Of a stretch of 64,000 nt of DNA, positions 27,187-36,365 are shown one piece after another. The stretch's first letter is position 1. Each line of letters opens with the position of its first letter. Source of the DNA: Flagellimonas taeanensis. GTDB lineage: Bacteria; Bacteroidota; Bacteroidia; Flavobacteriales; Flavobacteriaceae. A program made the position numbers and the translations under genes. The DNA lies in the NCBI RefSeq assembly GCF_003584105.1, contig NZ_QXFO01000009.1:1-64000 (forward strand), given 5' to 3'. Below the pieces are notes generated by a model. That model made no database searches and was not told where the DNA came from. It saw only the letters and a program-made list of their open reading frames with translations.

Positions 27187-28206
27187 CTAAAGGGCGCTTT
27201 TGAACTGTTCCAAAAAGCGGACGTCGTTCTCGCTCAGCAGTCTGATATCAGAAATTTGGTGGAGAAGGAGTGCTATTCGGTCAATACCCATTCCGAAGGC
27301 AAAACCGGAATAGACTTCTGGGTCTATGCCACAATTTTTAAGGACATTGGGGTCCACCATACCGCAACCCATGATTTCCAACCAACCGGTGCCCTTGGTC
27401 ATGCGATAGTCCGTTTCGGTTTCCAACCCCCAATACACATCCACTTCGGCACTGGGCTCGGTGAAAGGGAAGTAGGATGGACGCAACCTGATCTTGGATT
27501 TTCCGAACATTTCCGAAGTAAAGTACTGTAGGGTCTGCTTCAGATCGGCAAAGGATACATTCTTGTCCACGTACAGTCCTTCCACTTGGTGGAAAAAGCA
27601 GTGGGAGCGTGCTGAAATGGCCTCGTTTCGATATACCCTCCCAGGGGAAATGGTACGGATGGGCGGTTTATGGCTTTCCATATACCTCACTTGCACGGAA
27701 GAAGTATGGGTACGCAGTAGGATATCTGGATCGGTCTGGATGAAAAAGGTATCCTGCATGTCACGTGCAGGGTGGTATTCCGGTAGGTTCAATGCCGTAA
27801 AATTATGCCAGTCGTCCTCTATCTCGGGCCCTTCGGAAACATTGAAGCCAATCCTTGAAAAGATATCGATGATCTGGTTTTTTACGATGGATATAGGATG
27901 TCTTGCCCCAATTTCTATGGGTTCTCCAGGCCGGGTGAGGTCACCGAACTTCCCTTTGGTGTCAGCTTGATTTTCCAAGGCCTCCTTGAGTGCGTTCACC
28001 TTTTCGGTCGCTGCACTCTTCAATTGGTTGATGACCTGCCCAAATTCTTTCTTTTCCCCATTGGGCACATTCTTGAACTCGGCAAAGAAAGTGTTCAAAA
28101 GTCCTTTTTTTCCCAAATATTTGATTCGGAAAGTTTCAATTTCTTCTGTTGAGGTTGAAGAGAATTTTTCTACTTCGGCCAAGTGTTCCTTTATGGTCTC
28201 GATCAT
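27187..28206 (-). CDS. pheS: Phenylalanine-tRNA ligase alpha subunit
   Basis: Charges tRNA-Phe as part of the alpha2beta2 enzyme. It is 339 aa, near the usual 330-350. It has the N-terminal coiled coil (1-85), then class II motifs: HPISIVKNQI, motif 2 with GRVYRNEAISARSH, and motif 3 in FAFGMGIDRIALLL. The ATG at 28206 is chosen over a GTG nine bases upstream. pheT is not next to it, which is usual in Bacteroidetes. Confidence 0.95.
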   Translation of the reverse strand: MIETIKEHLAEVEKFSSTSTEEIETFRIKYLGKKGLLNTFFAEFKNVPNGEKKEFGQVINQLKSAATEKVNALKEALENQADTKGKFGDLTRPGEPIEIGARHPISIVKNQIIDIFSRIGFNVSEGPEIEDDWHNFTALNLPEYHPARDMQDTFFIQTDPDILLRTHTSSVQVRYMESHKPPIRTISPGRVYRNEAISARSHCFFHQVEGLYVDKNVSFADLKQTLQYFTSEMFGKSKIRLRPSYFPFTEPSAEVDVYWGLETETDYRMTKGTGWLEIMGCGMVDPNVLKNCGIDPEVYSGFAFGMGIDRIALLLHQISDIRLLSENDVRFLEQFKSAL

Positions 28207-28225
28207 GTTCAGCACTATTCGCGGA

Positions 28226-28233
28226 CAAATTTA
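28226..28233 (-). promoter_or_regulatory. -7 box for pheS
   Basis: The minus strand reads TAAATTTG, a perfect TAnnTTTG, 19 bp upstream of the pheS ATG. The -33 element is unclear. Confidence 0.4.
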
Positions 28234-28308
28234 GCAAATTGTACAAGAATTATGGGGAGAATAAAGAAATGTACTGTACTTGTTCAAAAAACGGCCCGAT
28301 AAAAACAG

Positions 28309-30165
28309 TTAATGGTCAGGATGCACCTTGTGGTCCTTTAACCAATTTAGGCACGACTTGAAATTTTCAAAAACGTGCTCGTTTGGAACGAGGCCTGGAA
28401 CGATATCTATTTTGCCCAACATGTATTTTGGTTGCTCCAAAACCTTGGAGAGCAGAACTGTGATGTTTTTTTGTTTCAGATCATGGATGACTTCCTCCAT
28501 GGCATAAAGCCCCGATTGGTCCAAATAGGGCATTCGCCCCATTCGGATGATCACAATGGATGCATTTTTTGGAATCTGGTCGCCCAATAGCTGGAATTCA
28601 CTGGTGGACCCAAAGAAAAGAGGACCGTTGATGTGTTTTATAAAGACCCCATCTTTCAACTTTTCGGGAATATCCTTTTCATCTGGCCAATCTTCCTCTT
28701 TCAAAGAGGTGACATTTGACCTTTTGGAAGTAATATCACCAATTTTTTTCATGAACATCAATGAGGCAATGATCAGACCGATTCCTACAGCATATACAAG
28801 GTTCCATACCGAAGAAAGTACCATGACCACCAGCATGACTATTACTTCGGAGCTTAATCGGAAAGGACCGAACTTGATGTCCTTGGGCATATTGGGAATG
28901 GCCTTTAACCCTTTATAATCCATAACGCCGATCCCGACGGTGACGAGTAGGCCCGCCAATACCGCTGCAGGAATTTGTGAGGCTACGGGACCCAGGGCAA
29001 GCAGAATGATGAGCAAGAGCAATCCTGCGATCATACCTGAAAGCCGAGTTTTGCCCCCAGAATTGATGTTCACCACCGTTCTAATGGTGGCACCGGCACC
29101 TGGGATTCCACCGAAGAGGGAGGCTATGCTGTTCCCGATTCCCTGTCCCATGAGTTCTTTATTGGGGTTGTGCTTGGTTTGGGTCATATTGTCCGCAACC
29201 ACAGATGTGAGCAGGGAATCAATGGCCCCGAGCAGGGCAAGCGTAAGCGCTGTGAATATATACGGAGCAATCGAGCCAAGACTGAAATCGGTGAAAATTT
29301 CCAGATGGGGGGTCGGGAGTCCACTGGGAATCTGCTCAATAGGACGGTAGTCCAAGCCAAGTCCATAGGCAATTCCAGATACGGCGACCAAGGCCACCAA
29401 GGTGCTGGGTACGGCAGTTGTGATGCGCCTAAACCCATATACAATGAGGATGGTGCCCAAAGCCAAAGCGAGTTCCAGTCCATCAATGTTTTCGATGGCC
29501 CTAGGCAATACCTTAAAAGTACCGATGACGCCGGACGATTCTTTTCCGGCGAAGGCCTTGGCTTCTTTGTCCATGTCGGCAGCAGTAATGTTTTTGGCCC
29601 TTTTGATGGTCTCTTCAAAATCCTCAAGAACCGAAATGCCCTGTTCGGTTTCTTGTTCCAAAATCCTGTTCAATATCCTTTCTTCAGCTTTTGGCCTAAA
29701 ACTGTTCACGAATGAAATGTCTTCCTTTGGATAATACCCAACAGCCGGAAGGGTCTGGGTAATTAGGATAATGATACCGATTGCGGTCATGAACCCAGAG
29801 ACGACAGGATAAGGAATGTATTTTATGTATTTCCCCAAACCGATGAGCCCAAGGCCAATCTGCATGAGTCCTGCAAGTAAGAAAACGGTCAAAATGACTG
29901 GGAGTGCCTTGCCTAGATCTCCATTGTTGATGGCCAAGATGCTTGAGACCATGACCATGCTCACTGCGGTCATGGGGGCTGTAGGACCTGAAATTTGGGT
30001 GTTCGTGCCACCAAACAGGGCAGCAAAAAAACCAATGAAGATGGCACCGTACAATCCTGCACTTGGCCCCAATCCCGAACTCACGCCGAACGCAAGCGCC
30101 AAAGGTAGGGCGACGATCCCGGCAGTGATTCCTCCAAAAAGGTCTCCTTTAAGGTTTCTGAACAT
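28309..30165 (-). CDS. SulP-family anion transporter (1 of 3), STAS domain
   Basis: A 618-aa inner membrane protein with about 12-14 helices and a C-terminal STAS domain (from about 500; YLDQSGLYAMEEV). SulP carriers move sulfate or bicarbonate, usually with Na+ or H+. An extra hydrophilic segment (about 150-230) interrupts the membrane domain. The start is Met 30165 (MFRNLKGDLFGGITAG), where family homology begins; a longer frame would run through the upstream terminator. The carbonic anhydrase next door suggests bicarbonate as substrate. Confidence 0.92.
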   Translation of the reverse strand: MFRNLKGDLFGGITAGIVALPLALAFGVSSGLGPSAGLYGAIFIGFFAALFGGTNTQISGPTAPMTAVSMVMVSSILAINNGDLGKALPVILTVFLLAGLMQIGLGLIGLGKYIKYIPYPVVSGFMTAIGIIILITQTLPAVGYYPKEDISFVNSFRPKAEERILNRILEQETEQGISVLEDFEETIKRAKNITAADMDKEAKAFAGKESSGVIGTFKVLPRAIENIDGLELALALGTILIVYGFRRITTAVPSTLVALVAVSGIAYGLGLDYRPIEQIPSGLPTPHLEIFTDFSLGSIAPYIFTALTLALLGAIDSLLTSVVADNMTQTKHNPNKELMGQGIGNSIASLFGGIPGAGATIRTVVNINSGGKTRLSGMIAGLLLLIILLALGPVASQIPAAVLAGLLVTVGIGVMDYKGLKAIPNMPKDIKFGPFRLSSEVIVMLVVMVLSSVWNLVYAVGIGLIIASLMFMKKIGDITSKRSNVTSLKEEDWPDEKDIPEKLKDGVFIKHINGPLFFGSTSEFQLLGDQIPKNASIVIIRMGRMPYLDQSGLYAMEEVIHDLKQKNITVLLSKVLEQPKYMLGKIDIVPGLVPNEHVFENFKSCLNWLKDHKVHPDH

Positions 30166-30204
30166 GGCTTTCGGTTGTACGGGTGAAGGTAACAATTCTG
30201 GAAC

Positions 30205-30240
30205 AAAAAAAGGTCGATGGATATTATAACCCATCGACCC
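30205..30240 (-). terminator. Terminator after the carbonic anhydrase gene
   Basis: On the minus strand GGTCGATGG / CCATCGACC forms a 9-bp stem with a 10-nt loop, followed by seven T. It lies 23 bp after the carbonic anhydrase stop and 40 bp before the next SulP start, so that SulP gene is read-through or separately transcribed. Confidence 0.85.
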
Positions 30241-30262
30241 TTTGTATATATGGAACGGTATT

Positions 30263-30889
30263 TTACAAAAAGACCACCTTACCGTCAGAGAGATCGTACA
30301 TGGCCCCGACAATGGCTATTTCTCCTTCTTCTTCCATCTCTTTCAGGATAGGGCTTTGTGCTTTGATATTTTCCAGTGCAATCTCCACGTTCTTTACCGC
30401 AACGGCGTCCACAAAGTCCAAGTTTTTGGAATTCCTCAACGATTCGTCCTTCGGCTCTTTAACGGCTTCGACGGCAGGCTCTATCTTGTTGATCAATGTG
30501 GTGAGGTTGCCCAAACGGGCATGGTCACATGCCCCCTTTACCGCGCCACAACTGGTATGGCCCAAAACCACGATCAGTTTGGTCCCGGCAAGCTTACAGG
30601 CAAACTCCATGCTTCCCAAGATATCCTCGTTCACAAAGTTGCCCGCTATCCTGATACTGAAGATATCTCCAAGTCCTTGATCGAAGACCAACTCTGCGGA
30701 TACCCTTGAATCGATACAGCTAAGGATAGTGGCAAAGGGGAACTGGCCATCTTTGGTTTCGTTGACCTGCTGCAACAGGTTTCTATTGGCCTTTAGGTTA
30801 TTTTGGAAACGCTCGTTGCCCTCTTTCAAAAATTGGAGCGCCTTTTCCGGCGTCATGGTGGCCTGTGTTTCTTTTGTGTGTGCTTTCAT
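30263..30889 (-). CDS. Beta-carbonic anhydrase
   Basis: A 208-aa zinc enzyme interconverting CO2 and bicarbonate. The zinc ligands and catalytic dyad are present: Cys58, Asp60 and Arg62 (SCIDSRV), His111 and Cys114 (GHTSCGAVKGA). No signal peptide, so cytoplasmic. It lies 9 bp after one SulP gene and upstream of another. This is the expected context for a bicarbonate uptake/CO2 hydration module. Confidence 0.95.
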   Translation of the reverse strand: MKAHTKETQATMTPEKALQFLKEGNERFQNNLKANRNLLQQVNETKDGQFPFATILSCIDSRVSAELVFDQGLGDIFSIRIAGNFVNEDILGSMEFACKLAGTKLIVVLGHTSCGAVKGACDHARLGNLTTLINKIEPAVEAVKEPKDESLRNSKNLDFVDAVAVKNVEIALENIKAQSPILKEMEEEGEIAIVGAMYDLSDGKVVFL

Positions 30890-30898
30890 ACGATATTG

Positions 30899-32482
30899 TT
30901 ATGCCGTTTGTTTCGGTCTTAGATTAAAAAATTTGATGTAACTCTCGGGGTTCTCGACCACACCTCTTTCAGAAATCAACTTTATGTTGATGTTCTTGCT
31001 CTTGGCCTTGCCCGAAAAATCTTCCAAGATCTCAATGATGTCGTTATCAAGATATCTGGTCTTGCGGACATCCAGTTCCAGATAGGAATTTTCAGGAAGT
31101 CGGTCCAACTCTTTTAGGATAGCCCCTTTGTTGATGAAGGTCACCTCTTCCGCTAGGGTCATTTTGATCATGTTCTGCCCATTGCCCTTATCCTCAATAT
31201 GGAGGAAGTGTGAATTTTGATAACTCTTGATGAGAATGACCACAATACCCACTGCCAGACCAAGTGCAATGCCTATAAGAAGGTCGGTGAGAACAAGTCC
31301 TACTACTGTGACAATGAAGGGGACGAATTGCTTCCACCCCAATTGGTACATGGTCTTGAACAAGCTGGGCTTGGCCAGTTTGAAACCGACGATAAACAGC
31401 ACAGCGGCAAGAACGGACAAGGGAATCATGTTGAGCAGTTTCGGGATCAACATGACCGAGATGAACAAAAGAAGGCCGTGGATAATGGCCGACAGTTTGG
31501 TGCGTCCCCCCGATTGGATGTTTGCTGAACTTCGCACGATCACTTGGGTCACGGGCAGTCCACCAAGTAGGCCGGATATGGAATTACCGACACCTTGCGC
31601 AAACAATTCCCTATTGGCGGGCGTGGTCCTTTTATAAGGATCCAATTTGTCGGTGGCCTCAACGCACAATAAGGTCTCCAGACTGGCCACCAATGCAATG
31701 GTAAAGGCCGTGATCCAAATCTCCGTGTTACCAATGACTGAAAAATTGGGAAACTGGAACAGGCTTCCAAAATTGGCAAAGCTATCCAAGACCGGGACCT
31801 GTACAAGGTGCTCCCCAGAAATGCCCCAAGTCGCATCGCCCTGAGTAAATACAAAATAAAGAATGCCCAGTACAACAGCCACCAACGGGCCTTGGATCAA
31901 CTGGAATATTTTTGATTTTTTGGTCAGTACCTTGTCCCATAGGATAAGGATGGCAAGTGCCGCTACAGCAATCAATGTAGCCCCAGGACTTATATTGTTG
32001 AGTGCGACAAGGATTTCACTGAAGGTATTTTCCCCATCGACCTGAAAAAAGGCTTGATCACCCTCAGGATCGGCGTCATAGCCAAAAAAGTGGGGAATCT
32101 GTTTCAAGATGATGATGATTCCTATTCCGGTCAGCATGCCTTTGATTACCGACGAAGGAAAATAGTAGGCAATGATACCTCCTTTGAGGACAGCGAACAG
32201 GATCTGTATGATACCGCCGAGTACCACAGCCACCAAAAAGTTTTCGAAACCTCCCAAGCTGCCTATGGCAGTGAGCACAATGGCGGCAAGTCCGGCTGCA
32301 GGACCACTGACCCCTAATTGGGAGCCACTCAACGCGCCTACAACAACGCCCCCGACAATTCCGGCAATCAGCCCAGAAAAAAGAGGGGCGCCACTGGCCA
32401 ATGCAATGCCCAAACAAAGGGGCAATGCTACAAAGAAGACCACAACACTGGCTGGCAGGTCATTTTTGAGATACTTGAACAT
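30899..32482 (-). CDS. SulP-family anion transporter (2 of 3)
   Basis: A 527-aa membrane transporter (MFKYLKNDLPASVVVFFVAL start) with about 12 helices and a short C-terminal STAS domain (ELDVRKTRYLDNDIIEILEDF region). It is co-oriented with carbonic anhydrase, 9 bp apart, so bicarbonate is the most likely substrate. The start at Met 32482 is preferred to one 24 bp upstream. It differs from the other two SulP proteins and is not a recent duplicate. Confidence 0.92.
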   Translation of the reverse strand: MFKYLKNDLPASVVVFFVALPLCLGIALASGAPLFSGLIAGIVGGVVVGALSGSQLGVSGPAAGLAAIVLTAIGSLGGFENFLVAVVLGGIIQILFAVLKGGIIAYYFPSSVIKGMLTGIGIIIILKQIPHFFGYDADPEGDQAFFQVDGENTFSEILVALNNISPGATLIAVAALAILILWDKVLTKKSKIFQLIQGPLVAVVLGILYFVFTQGDATWGISGEHLVQVPVLDSFANFGSLFQFPNFSVIGNTEIWITAFTIALVASLETLLCVEATDKLDPYKRTTPANRELFAQGVGNSISGLLGGLPVTQVIVRSSANIQSGGRTKLSAIIHGLLLFISVMLIPKLLNMIPLSVLAAVLFIVGFKLAKPSLFKTMYQLGWKQFVPFIVTVVGLVLTDLLIGIALGLAVGIVVILIKSYQNSHFLHIEDKGNGQNMIKMTLAEEVTFINKGAILKELDRLPENSYLELDVRKTRYLDNDIIEILEDFSGKAKSKNINIKLISERGVVENPESYIKFFNLRPKQTA

Positions 32483-32560
32483 ATATAAAAATAGTTTTGC
32501 CTTCAACCCATATTTGGTTAAAGACAGTTAGAAATTGATTTGAATGTTATCTGTGACGTT

Positions 32561-32872
32561 TCAAACCAATTTTCTGGGAGGAGGGTCAAGAATCTCAATC
32601 GTATGCTCCATGAGCTGGAAGACATACCCTAAAGAGGTAAGATTTTGTTCTTGATAGAAGGATGGGTCAACAGGGAAGAAATTCCGGAACACAAAAAATT
32701 TGCTCTCAAAGTTTTTGCCGTTCGCTGTTTCGTTACTGTTGTTTTCCTCTTCCGAGGCCCCAAGGATAAGTGCCGTACTGTATTCCCGCCCCAGTAGGGG
32801 AACAAATGGTGATGCCATCAAAATGGAGACGAGCATCACGGAGACAATGGGAAAGGCCAGTAGTTTAAGCAC
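32561..32872 (-). CDS. Small membrane-anchored or exported protein of unknown function
   Basis: About 103 aa, starting at GTG 32872 (or at a Met codon 12 codons later). A hydrophobic N-terminus (about 1-30) is followed by a hydrophilic part with an Asn/Glu-rich patch and a C-terminus ending DPPPRKLV. A TATTTTTG -7 box lies just upstream. It sits between batE and a SulP gene on the same strand. I do not recognise the family; linkage to the SulP gene suggests a transport-accessory role only by position. Confidence 0.5.
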   Translation of the reverse strand: MLKLLAFPIVSVMLVSILMASPFVPLLGREYSTALILGASEEENNSNETANGKNFESKFFVFRNFFPVDPSFYQEQNLTSLGYVFQLMEHTIEILDPPPRKLV

Positions 32873-32888
32873 TATACTTGATTTTCCC

Positions 32889-32896
32889 CAAAAATA
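32889..32896 (-). promoter_or_regulatory. -7 box upstream of the 103-aa gene
   Basis: The minus strand reads TATTTTTG, 16 bp before the GTG start. It suggests that the small gene, SulP and carbonic anhydrase genes form a unit separate from the Bat operon. Confidence 0.4.
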
Positions 32897-32929
32897 AGGC
32901 GAACAGAGGGATTTTGTGTTAAAGAATGT

Positions 32930-33694
32930 CTAAAAATCCTTGATGTGTTTGATGTTCTCACCCAAAAGCCAGCCAGTTTGCCCATCGGCAATCCTTATTT
33001 TCTCCCAACCATCCAACTCCTCCAGTACATTTACCTTGGTGCCTTCGTGCAATGTGAAGATAACATCGCTGCTCCCATTGGGTTCGGAAGAAACCCTGAC
33101 TTCTTTACCGAAAACAATGGCGGGATTATCCTTTCTGTACTGTTCATGTTGGAGATAGGAAAGCAAAATACTCAGTAGTCCAAGTGTCAATGAGAAAATT
33201 CCTGTGATCAAGGCAATGCGTTTTTGGTTTGCCGAGCGAAGGAAATAATAAGCCAAATAGGCCACCACAAAAAGCATGACCAACACGACCGCGAGGTAGG
33301 CCCATTGATTGCAGGTGAAAAGGTTGATGGTTTTGTCATAGGCCTGGGCAATCTCTGTCTTTGGGACTTCTTCTATGGCATCCAACCTCATGTTCTGGGC
33401 ATACCCCAAATTGTTCTTTATTTCGCTATCATTGGGGGACAAGAGTAGTGCCTTCTCATAATAGTAAATACTGGGACCAATGGAGTTGGTCTTATAATAG
33501 CAATTGCCCAGATTGAAGTAGACTGCAGCAGAATGTTGGCCAGTCTCCAAAATTTGCTCATAGTTTTCTATGGCCTTTGCATATTCCCCCTTATTGTAAA
33601 GTTCCGTTGCTTCGGAGAAGAGGGCCTCGTTTTGGGAGAATCCAAGGGACAAGGATAACAGGCATATCAAAAAAACAATCTTTTTCACGGTCAT
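32930..33694 (-). CDS. batE: BatE: TPR and SH3b protein of the aerotolerance operon
   Basis: A 254-aa exported membrane protein: signal peptide (1-20), TPR repeats (about 22-105), two membrane helices (about 130-185) and a C-terminal bacterial SH3 domain (about 190-250, ending near GWLLGENIKHI). It overlaps batD by 4 bp (ATGA). The Bat proteins act together at the inner membrane/periplasm; mutants in Bacteroides fragilis have reduced aerotolerance, but the molecular job is not settled. Confidence 0.9.
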   Translation of the reverse strand: MTVKKIVFLICLLSLSLGFSQNEALFSEATELYNKGEYAKAIENYEQILETGQHSAAVYFNLGNCYYKTNSIGPSIYYYEKALLLSPNDSEIKNNLGYAQNMRLDAIEEVPKTEIAQAYDKTINLFTCNQWAYLAVVLVMLFVVAYLAYYFLRSANQKRIALITGIFSLTLGLLSILLSYLQHEQYRKDNPAIVFGKEVRVSSEPNGSSDVIFTLHEGTKVNVLEELDGWEKIRIADGQTGWLLGENIKHIKDF

Positions 33695-35478
33695 AGCTGT
33701 TTGTCCAATTTAGAAATCACCTCACTGGCCTTATCATAATCGTTCTGCATCTGTACATTGGAAAACGGACTGTAACGGGCCATCTCGCAGTTTTTCAAAA
33801 GCTCTATGAAGGCATTGATATCCTCTACGGCAACTCCTTTGTTCGTAAGGATATCGGTTATTTTTTCCTTGCTGAACTCCGAGGTCTCTATTTTCAGTTT
33901 TGCCTTCAAATAGTTGTGCAGTCCTTTTTCCAAAGCCACATAGAAAGCTTCTTTATTGCCCAGTTCCTTTTTGGCCGTGGACAGGTATTTTTTTGCCAAC
34001 CTATTGGCCTGCTTTATCTTATTGCCCACCACATCACTGGCGATGGCCTCTCTTTTCTTGAAGAAAAAGATGGCAATGGGAATGAGCAAAAGAGGAATGA
34101 AAAGCAGCAGATAGAAGGCACGTGAGCCCAAAAAACAGCTTGTTTCCTTCGGAGCTAGATTAGGGTCCAATTTTATAAAATGAAACTGTTTGCCCGTGGC
34201 CACGACGGCTTGTTTGTTGACCGAAGGACCTGAAACGGCATTGTCCGAGGAGGCTGTAGGGCCTTCCAATACCTCAATGTTGATTTCTTCCGAATGGAGC
34301 GTCACATATTTTTCCGTGCCGGGGTTGAAATAACTGAAAGAGATGCTCGGGATTGGGTACTTTCCTCTAAATGAGGGAACTATGGTGTAATTGTTGGACA
34401 CTTTGCCTTCCATTCCAGAACTATAGGTCTGGATGTTCTCTTCATATTCGGGGTCATAGACTTCCAAAGAACTGGGAAGTTCGGGCTCGGGAAGTTGGAA
34501 CAACTTAAGGTTGCCCTTTCCAGAAACCTCTACGGTTGCTTGGAGCGATTCGGAAGCATTCAATTCTTTTTTACTGGTGGTCACCGAAAAGTCAAAATCA
34601 CCTACGGCTCCGCCAAAATCAGCCGGTTTTCCCGCTTCGGGAAGAGGCTTCACATTTAAGGTCCTTTTCCCTGCCGAAACCGTTTTGCTGGTCTGGGTAT
34701 ATATCCTGCCCCCAAAGAAATCACGTTTGTTGGTGGGCACGTCCACAAAAATTTCCAAGGAAAGGGGCTCTATTTCCAATTCCCCGGATTTTTGGGGATA
34801 CAGTACCACCCTTTTCAGGACAACGAACCTATAGGGCTTGCCCTCATAGGTGCCGTTTTGGGCCGTGTGCTTGGTAACTGGAATGTCTTGGCTCCAGAAA
34901 TTGTTGTATGTGGGGTTGTCCAACGGTCGGTAGTTGGTGACACTGATATTTGGGCTTACATATAGTTTATAGACGACGGTTACGGCCTCGTTCAGGTATG
35001 GGTTGCCCTTGGAAACTTCCGCAACGAGGTGAAGGCTTTCGTCTGCAACATCGTCCACGGTCTTTTGGTCATTGGGTTTGTCCACAGCTGCGGTTACTTC
35101 AACTTCCTTGGGCAAGGTTTTGTAGGTTTGCCCACTGATCTCTATGGTTGCCTGTCCAATGGTGAAGTTGCCCCTGCCCGTGGGCACCAATATATAGGTA
35201 TAGGTTTTGGAAAAGCTCCGCTTTCCATTTATCCAAGAAGAACTGATGGATTGCGAGGGTCCCATGACCACATTGAAACCTTCAAAGGGAGGGGGGGTAA
35301 AATTGTCCCCGTCCTTGTTCATGGTAAAATCTACCCTGAGTCTCTCGTTGATGCCCAGTTTTTCCTTGCTGAGGCTCATGTCGAAAGTGACCCCTTCCTC
35401 TTCTTGGGCATGGACAATGGGACCCCAAAAAAGGACTGCGATCCACAAAAACACAATGTTGCCCCTCAACGCCTTCAT
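33691..35478 (-). CDS. batD: BatD: oxygen-tolerance protein
   Basis: A 595-aa protein with a signal peptide (cleavage near VHAQ), several immunoglobulin-like beta domains facing the periplasm, and a membrane helix near 450. A cytoplasmic C-terminal helical tail follows. The start ATG at 35478 overlaps the batC stop by one base (TGATG). Length and order fit BatD. Confidence 0.9.
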   Translation of the reverse strand: MKALRGNIVFLWIAVLFWGPIVHAQEEEGVTFDMSLSKEKLGINERLRVDFTMNKDGDNFTPPPFEGFNVVMGPSQSISSSWINGKRSFSKTYTYILVPTGRGNFTIGQATIEISGQTYKTLPKEVEVTAAVDKPNDQKTVDDVADESLHLVAEVSKGNPYLNEAVTVVYKLYVSPNISVTNYRPLDNPTYNNFWSQDIPVTKHTAQNGTYEGKPYRFVVLKRVVLYPQKSGELEIEPLSLEIFVDVPTNKRDFFGGRIYTQTSKTVSAGKRTLNVKPLPEAGKPADFGGAVGDFDFSVTTSKKELNASESLQATVEVSGKGNLKLFQLPEPELPSSLEVYDPEYEENIQTYSSGMEGKVSNNYTIVPSFRGKYPIPSISFSYFNPGTEKYVTLHSEEINIEVLEGPTASSDNAVSGPSVNKQAVVATGKQFHFIKLDPNLAPKETSCFLGSRAFYLLLFIPLLLIPIAIFFFKKREAIASDVVGNKIKQANRLAKKYLSTAKKELGNKEAFYVALEKGLHNYLKAKLKIETSEFSKEKITDILTNKGVAVEDINAFIELLKNCEMARYSPFSNVQMQNDYDKASEVISKLDKQL

Positions 35479-36365
35479 CACCAATCCTTTTCGTTCCTGA
35501 TTTTTTTACCTCGGACCTTTCTGGCCTCCATCTTTTCCTGTACTTTTTTCTCTTCGTTTTCCATGGCCTCCAATAGGTTCTGGATCTGTTGCTCAGAGAG
35601 TTGGTTGGGTCGGGGCTGTTGCTTTTGGTCATTGGGCTGGTCACCCTCGTTGGGCTTTTTCTCCTGCTCCTTTTTCTTGTCCCCGTCCCCTTCTTGGTTT
35701 TCCTCGGGCTTGTCCTCTCCTTTATCCCCTTGGTCGCCCTTGTCCTTGTTCTCGTCCTGTTCTCCTTCGTCCTTCTTCTCGTTGTCGCCCCCTTGGTTGT
35801 TCTGGTCCTTGTTCTGGTCCTGTTCCTGATCTTTCTGTTCCTGTTTGTCCTCGTTGTCCTTGTTCTGGTCGTTCTTTTGCTCGTCCTGTTGCTTCTCCAG
35901 CATTTTTTTCGCTAGGGCAAGGTTATATCGGGTCTCGTCGTCATCCGGATTGCTACGAAGGGACTGTTTGTAGGCCTCAACGGCCTTTTCATATTCCTTG
36001 TTCTTCATGAACACATTGCCCATATTATGGTAGGCCTTGTGTTTTTCAGGTTTCTCAGTGGCTGCTTCGCCTGCCTGTTTGAACCGGCCAAAGGCCTCCC
36101 CATAGCTTTCACGGTTATAGTAGGCGTTGCCCAGATTAAAGGGTGCCGCTACGTTCTGTTTGCTTTTGGATATGGCCTTCCTGTACTTGGCCTCCGAGTT
36201 GACAAAATCGTTGGCGGTAAGTTCGTTGTTGGCCTCCCAGGTCATGTTGGTGGATGACCGGAGTGCTTTTTCAGCTTCCTTGTTCTCTTTTTCCGTTGTC
36301 TCGTCCTGTGCCTGTGCAAAACCAAAACAAAGCAGCAGGGCAAACATCAATCTTACCTTATTCAT
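35478..36365 (-). CDS. batC: BatC: TPR protein with charged low-complexity tail
   Basis: A 295-aa exported protein: signal peptide (to FAQAQ), TPR repeats (about 40-155), then about 100 residues made almost only of Asp, Glu, Lys, Gln, Asn and Gly, and a short conserved C-terminus (LSEQQIQNLLEAMENEEKKV). The start overlaps the end of batB; Met codons at 36377, 36371 and 36365 are all possible and I choose the last, which begins the signal peptide. The charged tail is probably disordered. Confidence 0.88.
   Translation of the reverse strand: MNKVRLMFALLLCFGFAQAQDETTEKENKEAEKALRSSTNMTWEANNELTANDFVNSEAKYRKAISKSKQNVAAPFNLGNAYYNRESYGEAFGRFKQAGEAATEKPEKHKAYHNMGNVFMKNKEYEKAVEAYKQSLRSNPDDDETRYNLALAKKMLEKQQDEQKNDQNKDNEDKQEQKDQEQDQNKDQNNQGGDNEKKDEGEQDENKDKGDQGDKGEDKPEENQEGDGDKKKEQEKKPNEGDQPNDQKQQPRPNQLSEQQIQNLLEAMENEEKKVQEKMEARKVRGKKIRNEKDW

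Noticed and set aside
30166..30312. Upstream extension of the first SulP gene
   Set aside because: It would translate the terminator hairpin and the end of the carbonic anhydrase region; family homology begins at Met 30165.
35589..35915. Plus-strand frame rich in Leu and Val that looks like a membrane protein
   Set aside because: It mirrors the charged low-complexity region of batC; Asp/Glu/Lys/Asn codons give hydrophobic residues on the other strand.
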